Both the position numbers and the translations under genes were made by a program. Below, in pieces: positions 1-9,335 of a DNA stretch of 64,000 nucleotides. A model generated the notes under the pieces. It had not been told where the DNA came from. It ran no database searches and worked only from the letters and a program-made list of their open reading frames with translations. Origin of the DNA: an uncultured Sulfurovum sp. (lineage in GTDB: Bacteria; Campylobacterota; Campylobacteria; Campylobacterales; Sulfurovaceae); NCBI GenBank assembly GCA_902727935.1, contig CACVAX010000018.1, forward strand, positions 58,825 to 122,824. The letters are read 5' to 3'. Position 1 is the stretch's first letter. Each line of letters opens with the position of its first letter.

Positions 1-9
1 GGAGGGTGA
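1..9 (+). CDS. soxY: 3' end of a gene upstream of soxZ, probably soxY
   Basis: Only two codons and a stop are inside the window: Gly-Gly followed by TGA in the frame of the first base. SoxY proteins end in a conserved GGCGG swinging arm whose cysteine carries the sulfur substrate, and soxY normally sits directly before soxZ, so a Gly-Gly-stop 67 bases upstream of soxZ fits. The identity is inferred from this fragment and from gene order; the bases to the left of the window would settle it. Confidence 0.4.
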   Translation, partial: GG

Positions 10-76
10 TTTAAATCTCACTCACAGTTTAAGCAGGAAAAATAAAATAAAATAAAGTAAAGTAAAAGGATACACA

Positions 77-382
77 ATGGCTAAAGATATGAAAATCAAA
101 GCAAAAGAAAAAGATGGTGTTGTTAAAGTAAAAGTAATGTTTACAAGTCTAATGGCAGATAAAGAAGAAGCTGAAAAAAAGAAAATTGACGTTGAGTATA
201 TTGCGCATATTCTTGGAAAAGCTAATGATAAAGTTGTATTTGAAGCAACTACAAGTGGATTTATGTCAGAAAATCCACTAATGAAGTTTGCATTTACTGG
301 TGCTAAAAAAGGTGATGAGTTAGAATTCACAGTTACTGGTCACGATGGTAAAACAGAAACAGGAAAGAAAAAAATTAAATAA
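77..382 (+). CDS. soxZ: SoxZ, sulfur-oxidation carrier complex subunit
   Basis: 101 residues, the usual length for SoxZ, which forms the periplasmic SoxYZ heterodimer that holds thiosulfate-derived sulfur on the SoxY cysteine while SoxAX, SoxB and SoxCD act on it. The protein has no signal peptide, as expected because SoxZ is exported together with Tat-dependent SoxY. The immunoglobulin-like sandwich pattern is visible, with the central NPLMKFAFTG stretch and a Lys-rich end. An AAGGAT ribosome-binding site precedes the ATG. It follows a probable soxY end and is followed after 8 bases by a metallo-beta-lactamase-fold gene, so it looks like part of a sox operon running in from the left. Confidence 0.93.
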   Translation: MAKDMKIKAKEKDGVVKVKVMFTSLMADKEEAEKKKIDVEYIAHILGKANDKVVFEATTSGFMSENPLMKFAFTGAKKGDELEFTVTGHDGKTETGKKKIK

Positions 383-390
383 GGATACTT

Positions 391-1692
391 ATGAAAAAAA
401 TATTAAGTATAGTATTGATAATAGCTTTTGTTATATCAATGCCCTTTATTTTCAATAAGTCAGTTACTGTTGAACATCCTCACAAACTCGATATTGATGG
501 GAACTTCATTCTTAATGAATGGGTTCCGTCAAGAGTGGGTGAAGGTCCTGACTGGAACTACAACTTAAAGCCTGTAAAGATCACTGATAGAGTATGGTGT
601 TATTTTGGTGCGATGGAAATGCCAACAAAAGAAAATGCTGGAAACATGTCAAACTCTTGTTACATTAAAGGTGATACAGAGTGGATAACATGGGATACAG
701 GTCCTTCTTATGTATTTGCTGAACAAGCTTATGCTGAAATGAAAAAAATTGCTGATATGCCTGTTAAAACAGTTATTATTAGTCATGAACATGATGATCA
801 TTGGTTAGGTAACAACTACTATAAAGAAGTACATGGTGCTAAAATTATTGGTGCTGAATCTATCAATGAAAATTACTTTGGTCCTAGACACATAGAAGGT
901 AAAGATTACCCTGGTATGCAAACAAGAATGATAAAAGCACTTTATCAGAATGCTACTAGAAAAACAGTATTAGCACTTACCGATGAAGCATTTGAAGATA
1001 CTGTTGAATTTGAAATTTCTGGTGTAAAGTTAGAGTATGTTAAAGTGGGTTATGCACACTCTGAAGAAGACTGGTTCTTATATTTACCAGATGACAAAGT
1101 TGTTTTGGCAGCTGATGTTGTTATGAATGGTAGAGTAACATCAAACAGAGATGGTCTTGTTATTGGACAGATTAATGCTATTAACGCTATTAAAGCTAGA
1201 GAATGGGACTATTTGGTACCAGGACATGGATTTATTACGGATAAGTCAGCAGCAGATGAGTCTGTTAAATATTTTGCATTATTAACAGAGAGAGTACTTG
1301 ATAAAATGGAAGATGGTATTATTGCTGATTTCATTACTAAAGAAGTAACATTGAATGAATTTAGAGATAAAGATTTGTATTATATCTTAAGTCCACAAAA
1401 TGTATTTAGGTCTTATGAAGAACTTGAAATGTATGATGAAGATGATCTAATTGATTATGTTGCGATAGAAGAAGAGAAAAAAGCTAAGAGACTTGCTGAA
1501 GCAGAAGCTGTTGCAAATGAATTAGCAGCAAAAGTTAAAGCTGAAGAAGCAGTAGAAACTGCTAAAGTTGAAGAAGTTGAAGTTATGAAAGTAGAAGTAA
1601 CTGAACCTGTTAAAACAGAAGCAGTTAAAGAAGAAGCTACTGTACCTACAGTACCAGAAGTACCTACTGTACCTACAGTAGAATCTATCTAA
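391..1692 (+). CDS. SoxH-like metallo-beta-lactamase-fold hydrolase with a repetitive C-terminal tail
   Basis: 433 residues with an N-terminal hydrophobic signal (about 4-20). The zinc motif HxHxDH is complete (His132, His134, Asp136, His137), with the later AHSEED and PGHG histidine motifs in order, so a two-metal hydrolase fold is intact. Genes of this type, annotated SoxH or quinoprotein-relay MBL protein, are common at the end of sox clusters; their substrate is not established. Residues from about 365 on are an Ala/Glu/Lys-rich segment ending in repeats of Val-Pro-Thr, outside the catalytic fold. It starts 8 bases after soxZ with its own AGGA site and is probably the last gene of the sox operon. 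Confidence 0.85.
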   Translation: MKKILSIVLIIAFVISMPFIFNKSVTVEHPHKLDIDGNFILNEWVPSRVGEGPDWNYNLKPVKITDRVWCYFGAMEMPTKENAGNMSNSCYIKGDTEWITWDTGPSYVFAEQAYAEMKKIADMPVKTVIISHEHDDHWLGNNYYKEVHGAKIIGAESINENYFGPRHIEGKDYPGMQTRMIKALYQNATRKTVLALTDEAFEDTVEFEISGVKLEYVKVGYAHSEEDWFLYLPDDKVVLAADVVMNGRVTSNRDGLVIGQINAINAIKAREWDYLVPGHGFITDKSAADESVKYFALLTERVLDKMEDGIIADFITKEVTLNEFRDKDLYYILSPQNVFRSYEELEMYDEDDLIDYVAIEEEKKAKRLAEAEAVANELAAKVKAEEAVETAKVEEVEVMKVEVTEPVKTEAVKEEATVPTVPEVPTVPTVESI

Positions 1693-1704
1693 AACTAGAT
1701 ATTC

Positions 1705-1725
1705 ATTAGCAGAATTTTTGCTAAT
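1705..1725 (+). terminator. Hairpin at the end of the sox operon
   Basis: A 7-bp stem (ATTAGCA/TGCTAAT) with a 7-base loop lies 13 bases after the stop codon of the MBL-fold gene. There is no T-run directly after it; the nearest T-rich stretch is about 20 bases downstream, so it is a weak candidate terminator or a 3'-end stabilising hairpin. Confidence 0.35.
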
Positions 1726-1881
1726 GATATCATACTTGATTAATTTTTTATTAAAGAAAGAAAGAAAATAAAATAGATAGTGACAATCTTATCCATTTTA
1801 TTTTTTTTCACACTACGAAGATTATTAATTAAAATCCTTATTCATTTTATATTATAAAAAATTAACTTTAAGAGGGAATAA

Positions 1882-2628
1882 ATGAAAAACTTATTATTTG
1901 GTTTGTTTTTTTTTGGATTAACACTTTTATTGGCACATGGGCCCAACCATAATCTAGCAGAAGAGGCAAAAAAAAGAGGGGACTATAAAAGTGCTTTAAA
2001 ATATACACTCAAACAATTGGATGAAGACTTAAAGACTTTGGGTGAGAATGCTCCAGAAACGATTATAAGTTATTCTAAAGCAGGTTATTATTCTGAAAAA
2101 CTTGGAGAGTATGAACCAGCATTAGAATATAATTTTCAAGCTTTAAAAATACAAAAAAAACGTGAAAATATTCATGATTCAACAGCAGCTTCAACTTATA
2201 ATAATATTGGAGGCATTTACAGTAAATTAAAACAGTATGATGAGGCACTGAAATATTATTTTAAATCTTTGAAAATTCAACAAATAGTGTTTGGAAAAGA
2301 GCATCGCGTTGCTTCAATTACTTATAATAATATTGCTGGAGTGTATCGTAAGCAAGAAAAGTATAACGAGGCATTGGATTACTATAATAAAGCTTTAAAA
2401 ATTAGAAAAGAGGCTTTGGGAAAAAACCATTATACTGTAGCATTATCTTATAGTAATATAGGTTTAATTTATTTTGAACAAGCACAAAATAAAAAAGCAT
2501 TAAATCAGTTAGGAAAAGCTTTAAAGATACAAGAAAAAAAGTTTGGCAAAGAACACTCTTTTACACGAAAAACCCAAAAAAATATTGAGTATATCAAAAA
2601 AGAAATGGCAAAAGATAAGGGCGTATAA
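1882..2628 (+). CDS. Secreted tetratricopeptide-repeat protein, kinesin-light-chain type
   Basis: 248 residues with a clear signal peptide (about 1-20, ending LLLAHG). The rest is about four 42-residue TPR units of the kinesin-light-chain kind, each with a YNNIG/YSNIG helix and an EALxYYxKALKI helix followed by an FGKEH-type linker. Such repeats are protein-binding scaffolds; no enzyme motif is present. An AGAGGG site precedes the ATG. It stands alone between the sox end and the convergent gene ending at 2638, with only 9 bases to that neighbour. A periplasmic partner-binding role is inferred. Confidence 0.8.
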   Translation: MKNLLFGLFFFGLTLLLAHGPNHNLAEEAKKRGDYKSALKYTLKQLDEDLKTLGENAPETIISYSKAGYYSEKLGEYEPALEYNFQALKIQKKRENIHDSTAASTYNNIGGIYSKLKQYDEALKYYFKSLKIQQIVFGKEHRVASITYNNIAGVYRKQEKYNEALDYYNKALKIRKEALGKNHYTVALSYSNIGLIYFEQAQNKKALNQLGKALKIQEKKFGKEHSFTRKTQKNIEYIKKEMAKDKGV

Positions 2629-2637
2629 AAAGTTGTG

Positions 2638-3105
2638 TTACTCTTCAGATTTTATGCCAAAAAAATGTACAACTTCTCTAACAATGGTTGCTTGTTTTCT
2701 TTTTTGAAAATGTTCATTTAAGTCAAAGTCTTCACTTTCATATTTCTCTTTATACTCTTTAATAAAAGCGTGGTAAAGTTCCTCTTTAATACCTGTGACT
2801 TCATAGTGTATTTTGTCAAACCTCATACCTTTAACCTTAAGGGTTTCACGTGATTTTTCATTGGCATTGATACCTGCATATCTATTATTTTTTTCTTGAG
2901 TAATATTCATCTCTAAATGGGCACGTATTGAGGTGATGGTATGCTCAAGTTGATTCAGTGGCATATCTTTGGGTGTATGCTCAATAATTGTAGCTTTTTC
3001 TTGAGAGTAGCCCCAGTCACCAGAAAGGGGAAAATCAACATCAAAAGTTGTTTTGATAATTTCTTGAATATTAGTTTGGTTTTGAAGTTCATTGAATTTT
3101 GTCAT
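2638..3105 (-). CDS. Conserved-looking hypothetical protein, 155 aa
   Basis: I do not recognise a family. The protein is soluble-looking and highly charged, with no signal peptide, no membrane segment and no cysteine; it is mixed alpha/beta with a helical second half. Its ATG follows directly on the stop codon of the thioredoxin-like gene (no spacing), so the two are almost certainly co-transcribed and translationally coupled. That pairing is the only functional hint. Confidence 0.72.
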   Translation of the reverse strand: MTKFNELQNQTNIQEIIKTTFDVDFPLSGDWGYSQEKATIIEHTPKDMPLNQLEHTITSIRAHLEMNITQEKNNRYAGINANEKSRETLKVKGMRFDKIHYEVTGIKEELYHAFIKEYKEKYESEDFDLNEHFQKRKQATIVREVVHFFGIKSEE

Positions 3106-3543
3106 TTATTTCTCTTTCATTAAATCGATTTCATCCAGTACATCGTACCAGCCCTCTAATTCTCTACTTCCTTTGACTACAGCTGTAACATTAGCATCTG
3201 AGGTTAAAAAATAGTGCATGGGTACGCCATATTTTTCAAACCCATCTGGAATTTTATGTTGGTCCCGGGACATATAAAGCAATACATAGTCTTCTTTCAT
3301 GGTTTCGATAAGTTCTTTATTTGAAAGTGTTTGTTCTTTAAATCGGTCACAATGGGTACAGACATCAGCTCCAATAAAAAGGTAAACCATTTTGTTTTCT
3401 TTTTTAGCTGTTGCAAGTGCCTTTTTATAATTATTTTCCCAATTAAGTTCTTTAGCATTATCAAGTTCTTTAGCATTCATCATTGATAAATAGAGAAATA
3501 ATGCTACCAAGAACACGATGCCAATCAATAAAAATTTACGCAT
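3106..3543 (-). CDS. Membrane-anchored thioredoxin-like protein
   Basis: 145 residues: an N-terminal membrane anchor (about 4-21) followed by a periplasmic thioredoxin-like fold. The redox pair is Cys62-Thr-His-Cys65, preceded by the strand MVYLFIGAD and followed later by a GVPMHYF segment that supplies the cis-proline position. Proteins of this type act in periplasmic thiol/disulfide exchange, often for cytochrome c or Sox proteins; the partner here is unknown. A short direct repeat (NAKEL twice) lies between anchor and domain. First gene of a two-gene operon with the 155-aa hypothetical protein. Confidence 0.82.
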   Translation of the reverse strand: MRKFLLIGIVFLVALFLYLSMMNAKELDNAKELNWENNYKKALATAKKENKMVYLFIGADVCTHCDRFKEQTLSNKELIETMKEDYVLLYMSRDQHKIPDGFEKYGVPMHYFLTSDANVTAVVKGSRELEGWYDVLDEIDLMKEK

Positions 3544-3622
3544 TATAAGCCTTTTTAGAAATTTAATAGTTTATTATAACCCAGCATACTGAATACTCTA
3601 TTTAGCCTTAGTTCCTTTTTGA

Positions 3623-3628
3623 TATAAT
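3623..3628 (+). promoter_or_regulatory. Putative -10 box for the prolyl-isomerase-like/HupE operon
   Basis: GATATAATGG contains a perfect TATAAT 64 bases before the ATG at 3693. No convincing -35 is visible, which is normal for sigma-70 promoters in this phylum. A second TAGAAT lies closer, near 3642. Confidence 0.4.
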
Positions 3629-3692
3629 GGTTTTTTTGGTAGAATACTCCCAAAAAATGTCAATTTTTTAAACTTTTAAAGGGTAAATAATT

Positions 3693-4430
3693 ATGTTAAA
3701 AAGATTACTTTATGAACCATTATTACATTTTTTAATATTAGGGGGATTACTCTTTCTTTTTTATGCTTTGTCACAAGAAGATGGGATTGATGAAAATACT
3801 ATTAGTATCTCTAAAGAAAGAATAGAACAACTTGTTACAGATTCAGAAAAAGAACTTCTTAGTATTTTAACAGCCCAAGAAAAACAAAAAATGATAGATA
3901 AAGAAGTTTATCAAGCGATTCTTTATAATGAAGCCTTAAAAACAGGTTTAGATAAAAATGACATTGACATGAGAAATCATCTTGTAAGTAAAATGGAGTT
4001 TTTAATTTATGATACCTATGAACTCCCAAGACCCAGTGATGAAGTATTAAAAGCATTTATGTTAGCCAATCCTGATGATTATAGAGAAGAGCCAAAGATA
4101 AGCTTTACGCAAAATATACTAGCATCAGGCATAGAAAAATTTGAAAAAGAGTATACGCTGACTATATTTGAAGCTAATAATATTTTTGGACGCTCTTTTT
4201 CAGAAGAGCTTTTTACCTTAAAAGCTGATGCTGCAGTCCATAAATTGGAGTCGGATTATGGAGTACATGAAATACGTATTACCAATAAGCCTACTCCAAA
4301 ACTACAAGCTTTTGAGAGTATTAAAGAAGAAGTAAAAACTGACTACTTAAATAAAGAGAGAGCAGAAAAAAACAAAGTTATCTATGAATCATTAAAGTCA
4401 GAGTATACCATTGATATCGAAGAGAGTTAG
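3693..4430 (+). CDS. Membrane-anchored peptidyl-prolyl-isomerase-like protein
   Basis: 245 residues with an N-terminal anchor beginning YEPLLHFLILGGLLFLFY, typical of the PpiC/parvulin-related proteins found beside HupE/UreJ genes. The middle is helical (SurA-like N-domain), and the part where a parvulin domain belongs (about 125-225) is short and lacks a recognisable full active site, so catalysis is doubtful. The stop is 2 bases before the GTG of the HupE/UreJ gene, showing translational coupling. An assembly or chaperone role for the next gene's product is inferred from this constant pairing. Confidence 0.65.
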   Translation: MLKRLLYEPLLHFLILGGLLFLFYALSQEDGIDENTISISKERIEQLVTDSEKELLSILTAQEKQKMIDKEVYQAILYNEALKTGLDKNDIDMRNHLVSKMEFLIYDTYELPRPSDEVLKAFMLANPDDYREEPKISFTQNILASGIEKFEKEYTLTIFEANNIFGRSFSEELFTLKADAAVHKLESDYGVHEIRITNKPTPKLQAFESIKEEVKTDYLNKERAEKNKVIYESLKSEYTIDIEES

Positions 4431-4432
4431 CC

Positions 4433-5413
4433 GTGTTTTTTAAAATAACTTTTCTTTTCACTTTATTTGTCTCTTTTTTACAAGCTGATGTGGTAAAGCC
4501 TTCTTATCTTGAAGTGATTCAAAAAAATAACAATACTTATAGTGTACTTTTAAAAGTGGCTGTAGAAGATAATCAGAAACCTTCTTTAAGTGTTAGAGAG
4601 ATAGAAGGCTGTCCTCAAAAGAATACCTCACTTATACGACTTGCTAATGGTTCTTATGTAGAACGATATGAGGTAGAATGTCAAGAAAGCCTTAAAGGAA
4701 AAACAATTGCAGTCGAAGGCTTAGAAAGTAGAACCAGTGATTTACTTTTACGCTTGGAGTTTTTAGATAATAGTTCTCAGTCTGCTTTATTAAATAGCGT
4801 TAAAAATAGCTATAGCATTGAAGAAGATGCCTCTTCTGTGCAAATTATACAAACTTATACATGGTTAGGAATTACGCATATTTTATTGGGTTATGATCAT
4901 GTACTTTTTGTTTTTTTACTTCTGCTTATTGTTAAAAGTATGCGACGACTTTTATGGACTATTTCAGCTTTTACTTTAGCACATAGTTTAACCATGGCAG
5001 GAGCAACATTAGGACTTGTACACATGCCTCAACAACCTGTTGAAGCTGTTATTGCTTTGAGTATTATCTTTTTAGCATTAGAAATCATGCATGAAAAACA
5101 GGGTAAAGTAGGCTTAACTTCACAATATCCTTGGATTGTTGCTTTTATCTTTGGATTGTTACATGGTTTTGGATTTGCAGGAGCATTGTCTGACATTGGT
5201 TTACCTGAACAAGCTATTACTTTAGCCCTTGTTTTCTTTAACATTGGTGTGGAGTTAGGGCAGTTGATATTTGTGCTTTTTGTAGTTTTGATAGCTTTAG
5301 TGCTTCGAAAGTTTATACAAAGAAAGTCCATTGAGAAAATAGAAATAATTGTGGTTTATGCCACAGGGGGACTGGCTTCCTTTTGGATGATTGAGCGAGT
5401 ATTAGCCTTTTAA
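4433..5413 (+). CDS. HupE/UreJ-family membrane protein (first copy)
   Basis: 326 residues: signal peptide (about 1-18), a periplasmic beta domain of about 130 residues with two cysteines, then six or so membrane segments. The membrane part carries the family histidines GITHILLGYDHVLF, AHSLTM and LLHGFGFA, which suggest metal binding; relatives are proposed nickel or cobalt permeases, but no hydrogenase or urease gene is in view. The start is GTG, chosen because it begins a good signal peptide right after the upstream stop. A second family member is at 53812. Confidence 0.78.
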   Translation: MFFKITFLFTLFVSFLQADVVKPSYLEVIQKNNNTYSVLLKVAVEDNQKPSLSVREIEGCPQKNTSLIRLANGSYVERYEVECQESLKGKTIAVEGLESRTSDLLLRLEFLDNSSQSALLNSVKNSYSIEEDASSVQIIQTYTWLGITHILLGYDHVLFVFLLLLIVKSMRRLLWTISAFTLAHSLTMAGATLGLVHMPQQPVEAVIALSIIFLALEIMHEKQGKVGLTSQYPWIVAFIFGLLHGFGFAGALSDIGLPEQAITLALVFFNIGVELGQLIFVLFVVLIALVLRKFIQRKSIEKIEIIVVYATGGLASFWMIERVLAF

Positions 5414-5420
5414 GGGGTTA

Positions 5421-6431
5421 TTAGCTACTCTCTTCTTCATCCTCGTCTTCATACGCTTCATCAGTAGTACTTGACTTTCTTCTGTCTAAAATCTTTTCAT
5501 ACTTTTCATGTTCATCAATTTTATGCAGTCGTTGACGTTCAGTGAGGCGTAGTTTTTCTTGTAAGGCTTTTATGGCTGGTTTTCTATCAGGGTTAATCTT
5601 TTTACAAGGAAATTCTACATCATCTCTCTCATCATAGTAGATGATACGGATACATTCATTTTGGGTATCATACTCAACATTACGCATTTGAGAGTAGTAA
5701 TGTTCATGACATTCTCCAGCTCTTCCAGGTAGTTCAGCACATTGTTTAGGTGGACCAGCACGGTCTGGATTTAAGAGGTTAAAAGTGGCTGCTCCCTGAC
5801 AAATACTAAAATATTCACGAGAGAGAATTAAAAATTCTAGTTTTCTTTTGTGTATAATAGGTTGTTTTTTGGCATTGGTTTGAAGTGGAGGGAATGGTAT
5901 TCTGGTCACTACTGTAGGAAAAGAAAATAGCATTGGCTCTGTATCAAAAGAGTGGTCATCTTTGGAAAAAATTTGAATGTTGTCACCTTTAAAACTAATC
6001 TCATTTTTTAGTCCATTGATTACTTCATCTTCAAATTTTTCTAAAGAGGCTTTTGCCTTTTCAGGAAAAGCTTGATAACTTTTAATAGCAAATTTAAGAA
6101 AAAAGAAAGTGATAACCCCAAAAATTGCAATGACGGTAAGACCTATAAAAAGGTTATAAATACATAAGGATGCTCCAAGAGCAATAAAGAAGATTAAAAA
6201 AAGCATAATCCATGAAAAATGCATGTAGTCACGCCAAAAATAATCAGTCCAATTTCTCTTGAGTGTTTCAAAATGAGCTTTTTTACAGGCTTTATTATTT
6301 TCTTTTGTTTTAGCCCTAGTTTCATATTTTTGCTTTGTAATAAAGTAAATGATAAGAGCCAAACCGATAAATAAAAATAGAAGAAGTATTGACAATCCGA
6401 TGTTGCAACAAGTAAAGTCTAGCATTAACAT
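5421..6431 (-). CDS. Unknown membrane protein with a cytoplasmic domain
   Basis: 336 residues, family not recognised. Two membrane regions are visible (about 9-32 and 72-115, the second probably two helices), then a soluble domain from about 125 on. The soluble part has four cysteines in short succession (CQGAA, CAELPG, ECHEH, NECIRI), a basic stretch and an acidic tail (EDEDEEES). The last bases nearly abut the convergent HupE gene (7 bases apart), and it diverges from topA. Confidence 0.72.
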   Translation of the reverse strand: MLMLDFTCCNIGLSILLLFLFIGLALIIYFITKQKYETRAKTKENNKACKKAHFETLKRNWTDYFWRDYMHFSWIMLFLIFFIALGASLCIYNLFIGLTVIAIFGVITFFFLKFAIKSYQAFPEKAKASLEKFEDEVINGLKNEISFKGDNIQIFSKDDHSFDTEPMLFSFPTVVTRIPFPPLQTNAKKQPIIHKRKLEFLILSREYFSICQGAATFNLLNPDRAGPPKQCAELPGRAGECHEHYYSQMRNVEYDTQNECIRIIYYDERDDVEFPCKKINPDRKPAIKALQEKLRLTERQRLHKIDEHEKYEKILDRRKSSTTDEAYEDEDEEESS

Positions 6432-6544
6432 ATCCCATGAAAGTTTTATTATTTTAAGTATATCAAAAAATCGGAGATAATGGTTGCACTTTATAAAGCT
6501 TTTCGTTACAATGCAAAAAAATTATTTAGTGGTGTAAAGAATAT

Positions 6545-8833
6545 ATGAAAAATTTAATTATTGTAGAGTCCCCTGCAAAAGCACGAACCATTTCAGCCTT
6601 TCTTGGTAAAAATTATAAAGTTGTTGCTTCAAAAGGGCATATCAGAGATTTACCAAAAAGTTCGTTTGGAATTACAGTTGATGAAGAGGGTCTTTTTGTT
6701 CCTAAGTATTCTATTCCTAGAGAAGTGAACCCTACAGTAAAAGAGTTGAAGAAGTTAGCTAAAGAAGCCGAAACCGTATACATCGCGACCGATGAAGACC
6801 GTGAAGGAGAAGCGATTGGGTGGCATATTGCTATGGCAATTAAAAAAGAGCCATCCTCTCTGCCACGTATTGTTTTTCATGAAATTACGAAAACAGCCAT
6901 TCAACATGCATTGGATAACCCTCGTAAAATAGATATGGATTCTGTCAATGCCCAACAAGCAAGAAGATTACTAGACCGTATTGTAGGTTATAAACTTTCA
7001 CCACTTTTAGCTTCTAAAATTCAAAAAGGTTTAAGTGCTGGACGGGTTCAAAGTTCATCTCTTAAGATTGTAATTGACCGTGAACGTGAAATAAAAGCTT
7101 TTAAACCAGAAGAGTATTGGACAATTGAAGGGCTTTTTGAAAAAAATATAGAGTCTAGTATTTATGCCTTTAATGGTTTAAAAATGGATAAAATGACCAT
7201 CAAAAATGAAGCGATGGCTACGGAAATTGTTCAGTCAGCTGTTAATGAAAATTTTGTGGTTGAATCCTTAGAGAAAAAAGAGCGTAAGAGTAAAACACCA
7301 GCTCCTTTTATGACTTCTACCCTACAACAGGCTGCTTCAACACAGTTAGGTTTTTCACCGAAAAAAACCATGATGGTTGCACAAAAGCTTTATGAAGGGG
7401 TCAAGACTGACAAAGGAAACATGGGGGTCATTACCTACATGAGAACAGACAGTATGAACTTGGCAAAAGAGGCTGTGGCTTCGGCTAGAGAGTATATTCA
7501 AACAAATTTTGGTGATGACTATTTACCAGCTAAAGCAAAATCTTATGTGACCTCTTCTAAAGGGGCACAAGAAGCCCATGAAGCAATTCGTCCTACAAGA
7601 GTTGATTTTTCTCCTTTAGTGGCAAAAGACTATTTGGGTGCAGACGAGTTTAAACTTTATCGTTTAATTTACAATCGTTTCTTGGCTTGTCAAATGACAG
7701 AAGCACGATTAGAATCACAAACTTTACTTTTTAAAGGAGAAAAATCTACCTTTAAAGCATCGGGGAGAAAGTTACTTTTTGATGGTTTTTATCGGGTCAG
7801 TGGGTACAGTGAAAAAGACAAACTTTTACCTGAATTAAAAAAAGGACAAAAGGTTATTTTAGATGATGTTAAACCAGAACAGCATTTTACTGAACCTCCT
7901 GCACGTTATAATGAAGCGAGTCTTATTAAAAAGTTGGAGTCTTTAGGCATTGGTCGTCCAAGTACTTATGCTCCTACCATTACCATTTTACAAACACGTA
8001 AATACATTGAATTAGAGAAAAAAAGAATTCATCCAACCGAAGTGGCTTTTACTGTTATTGAAATGTTGGAAGAACACTTTTCTGAAATTGTTGATTCGGC
8101 ATTTACTTCTAATATGGAAGCTGACCTTGATGAGGTTGATGATGGTAAGCTTGATTGGCAAAAAGTATTAACAGCATTTTACGATCCATTTATGAAGAAA
8201 ATCACGGATGGAAAAGAGAAGATTAAAAGTCAAAAAATGGCTATTCCTACAGGAGAAATGTGTCCAAAATGTGGACATGAACTGCTTAGACGAAAAGGGC
8301 GTTATGGTGAGTTTATTGCTTGTAGTAATTTCCCTAAATGTAAGTACACTACCGACTTAGAAGGAAATGCACCACCAGAACCAGAGTTAACCGACAGACC
8401 ATGTGAAAAATGTGGAGCAATGATGGTCATTAAAGATAGCCGTCGTGGTAAATTTTATGCTTGTTCTACTTATCCAAAATGTAAAAATGCACAACCTTTA
8501 ATTCCTCCTAGAGAACTGGATGTACCTTGTCCGAAATGTGGATCTAAACTGCATGAAAAAGAAGGAAAACGTGGCAAGTTCTATGGTTGTTCAAACTATC
8601 CAAAATGTCGTTTTATTTCCAATGGAGAACCACTCAAAAGAAAATGTCCAGAATGTGAAAGCATGGTGGTACATAAGGTTTTAAAAACAGGCGAGATTTA
8701 TGATTGTATTGACAAAAAATGTAAATGGTCAGAACCTGTGCCTATAGAGAAGCAAAAAGGTTTGGCTGTTGAGAAAGCTGTAGAAGAAGAAAAACCAACT
8801 GAATCGAAAACAGAAGATGGGCAAAAAACTTAA
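6545..8833 (+). CDS. topA: DNA topoisomerase I
   Basis: 762 residues, full length for type IA topoisomerase, which relaxes negative supercoils through a 5'-phosphotyrosine. The Toprim domain starts at residue 3 (IIVESPAKA) and holds the acidic DEDREGEAIG motif; the active-site tyrosine is Tyr298 in ITYMRTDS. The C-terminus carries four C4 zinc-finger modules of the topoisomerase type (CPKCG, CEKCG, CPKCG, CPECE), the last more degenerate. The gene overlaps the following phosphoesterase gene by 17 bases. It diverges from the membrane protein ending its upstream side at 6431. Confidence 0.97.
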   Translation: MKNLIIVESPAKARTISAFLGKNYKVVASKGHIRDLPKSSFGITVDEEGLFVPKYSIPREVNPTVKELKKLAKEAETVYIATDEDREGEAIGWHIAMAIKKEPSSLPRIVFHEITKTAIQHALDNPRKIDMDSVNAQQARRLLDRIVGYKLSPLLASKIQKGLSAGRVQSSSLKIVIDREREIKAFKPEEYWTIEGLFEKNIESSIYAFNGLKMDKMTIKNEAMATEIVQSAVNENFVVESLEKKERKSKTPAPFMTSTLQQAASTQLGFSPKKTMMVAQKLYEGVKTDKGNMGVITYMRTDSMNLAKEAVASAREYIQTNFGDDYLPAKAKSYVTSSKGAQEAHEAIRPTRVDFSPLVAKDYLGADEFKLYRLIYNRFLACQMTEARLESQTLLFKGEKSTFKASGRKLLFDGFYRVSGYSEKDKLLPELKKGQKVILDDVKPEQHFTEPPARYNEASLIKKLESLGIGRPSTYAPTITILQTRKYIELEKKRIHPTEVAFTVIEMLEEHFSEIVDSAFTSNMEADLDEVDDGKLDWQKVLTAFYDPFMKKITDGKEKIKSQKMAIPTGEMCPKCGHELLRRKGRYGEFIACSNFPKCKYTTDLEGNAPPEPELTDRPCEKCGAMMVIKDSRRGKFYACSTYPKCKNAQPLIPPRELDVPCPKCGSKLHEKEGKRGKFYGCSNYPKCRFISNGEPLKRKCPECESMVVHKVLKTGEIYDCIDKKCKWSEPVPIEKQKGLAVEKAVEEEKPTESKTEDGQKT

Positions 8834-9335
8834 AATAGGTGTTTTGTCTGACTCTCACATGAAAACAGACTTACATCAAGAAGCAATTGACCATTTATGT
8901 GCGTTAGGAGCTGAATATTTACTTCATGCTGGTGATATTATGCGTGAGGAACATCTTCAAATGTTAGTAGATACAGGGTTACCGTATGCTTGTGTTTATG
9001 GTAATAATGATACTTCACTTATTTCACTGCATGGACAATACAATATTTTTAAAGAACCTCATTATTTTAAAATAGAAGATTTAAAAATTAAAATGATGCA
9101 CATGCCGTATTATATGTCAGCTGATGCTGATATGGTTGTGTCAGGACATACACATATTTTTGATGCCTCACTGCTGAATTCTACTTTGTTTATTAACCCT
9201 GGAGAAGTATGTGCTAGGGAAAAAGCTCTTAGTGAATGTGCTTTGGTAGTGGTAGAAGAGGGTAGTTTTGAAGTAAGCCATTATTTTAGAAAGCTTAATA
9301 CCTTGTTGTGGATCAAGCGAGAGATAGAACTTTAG
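8817..9335 (+). CDS. YfcE/MJ0936-type metallophosphoesterase
   Basis: 172 residues with all motifs of the small calcineurin-like phosphodiesterase family in order: DSH (near 12), HAGD, GNND, and GHTH (near 110). These bind two metal ions and hydrolyse phosphodiesters; the physiological substrate of this family is often unknown. There is no signal peptide, so it is cytoplasmic. It begins inside the 3' end of topA with a 17-base overlap, so both are one transcript. Confidence 0.88.
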   Translation: MGKKLKIGVLSDSHMKTDLHQEAIDHLCALGAEYLLHAGDIMREEHLQMLVDTGLPYACVYGNNDTSLISLHGQYNIFKEPHYFKIEDLKIKMMHMPYYMSADADMVVSGHTHIFDASLLNSTLFINPGEVCAREKALSECALVVVEEGSFEVSHYFRKLNTLLWIKREIEL

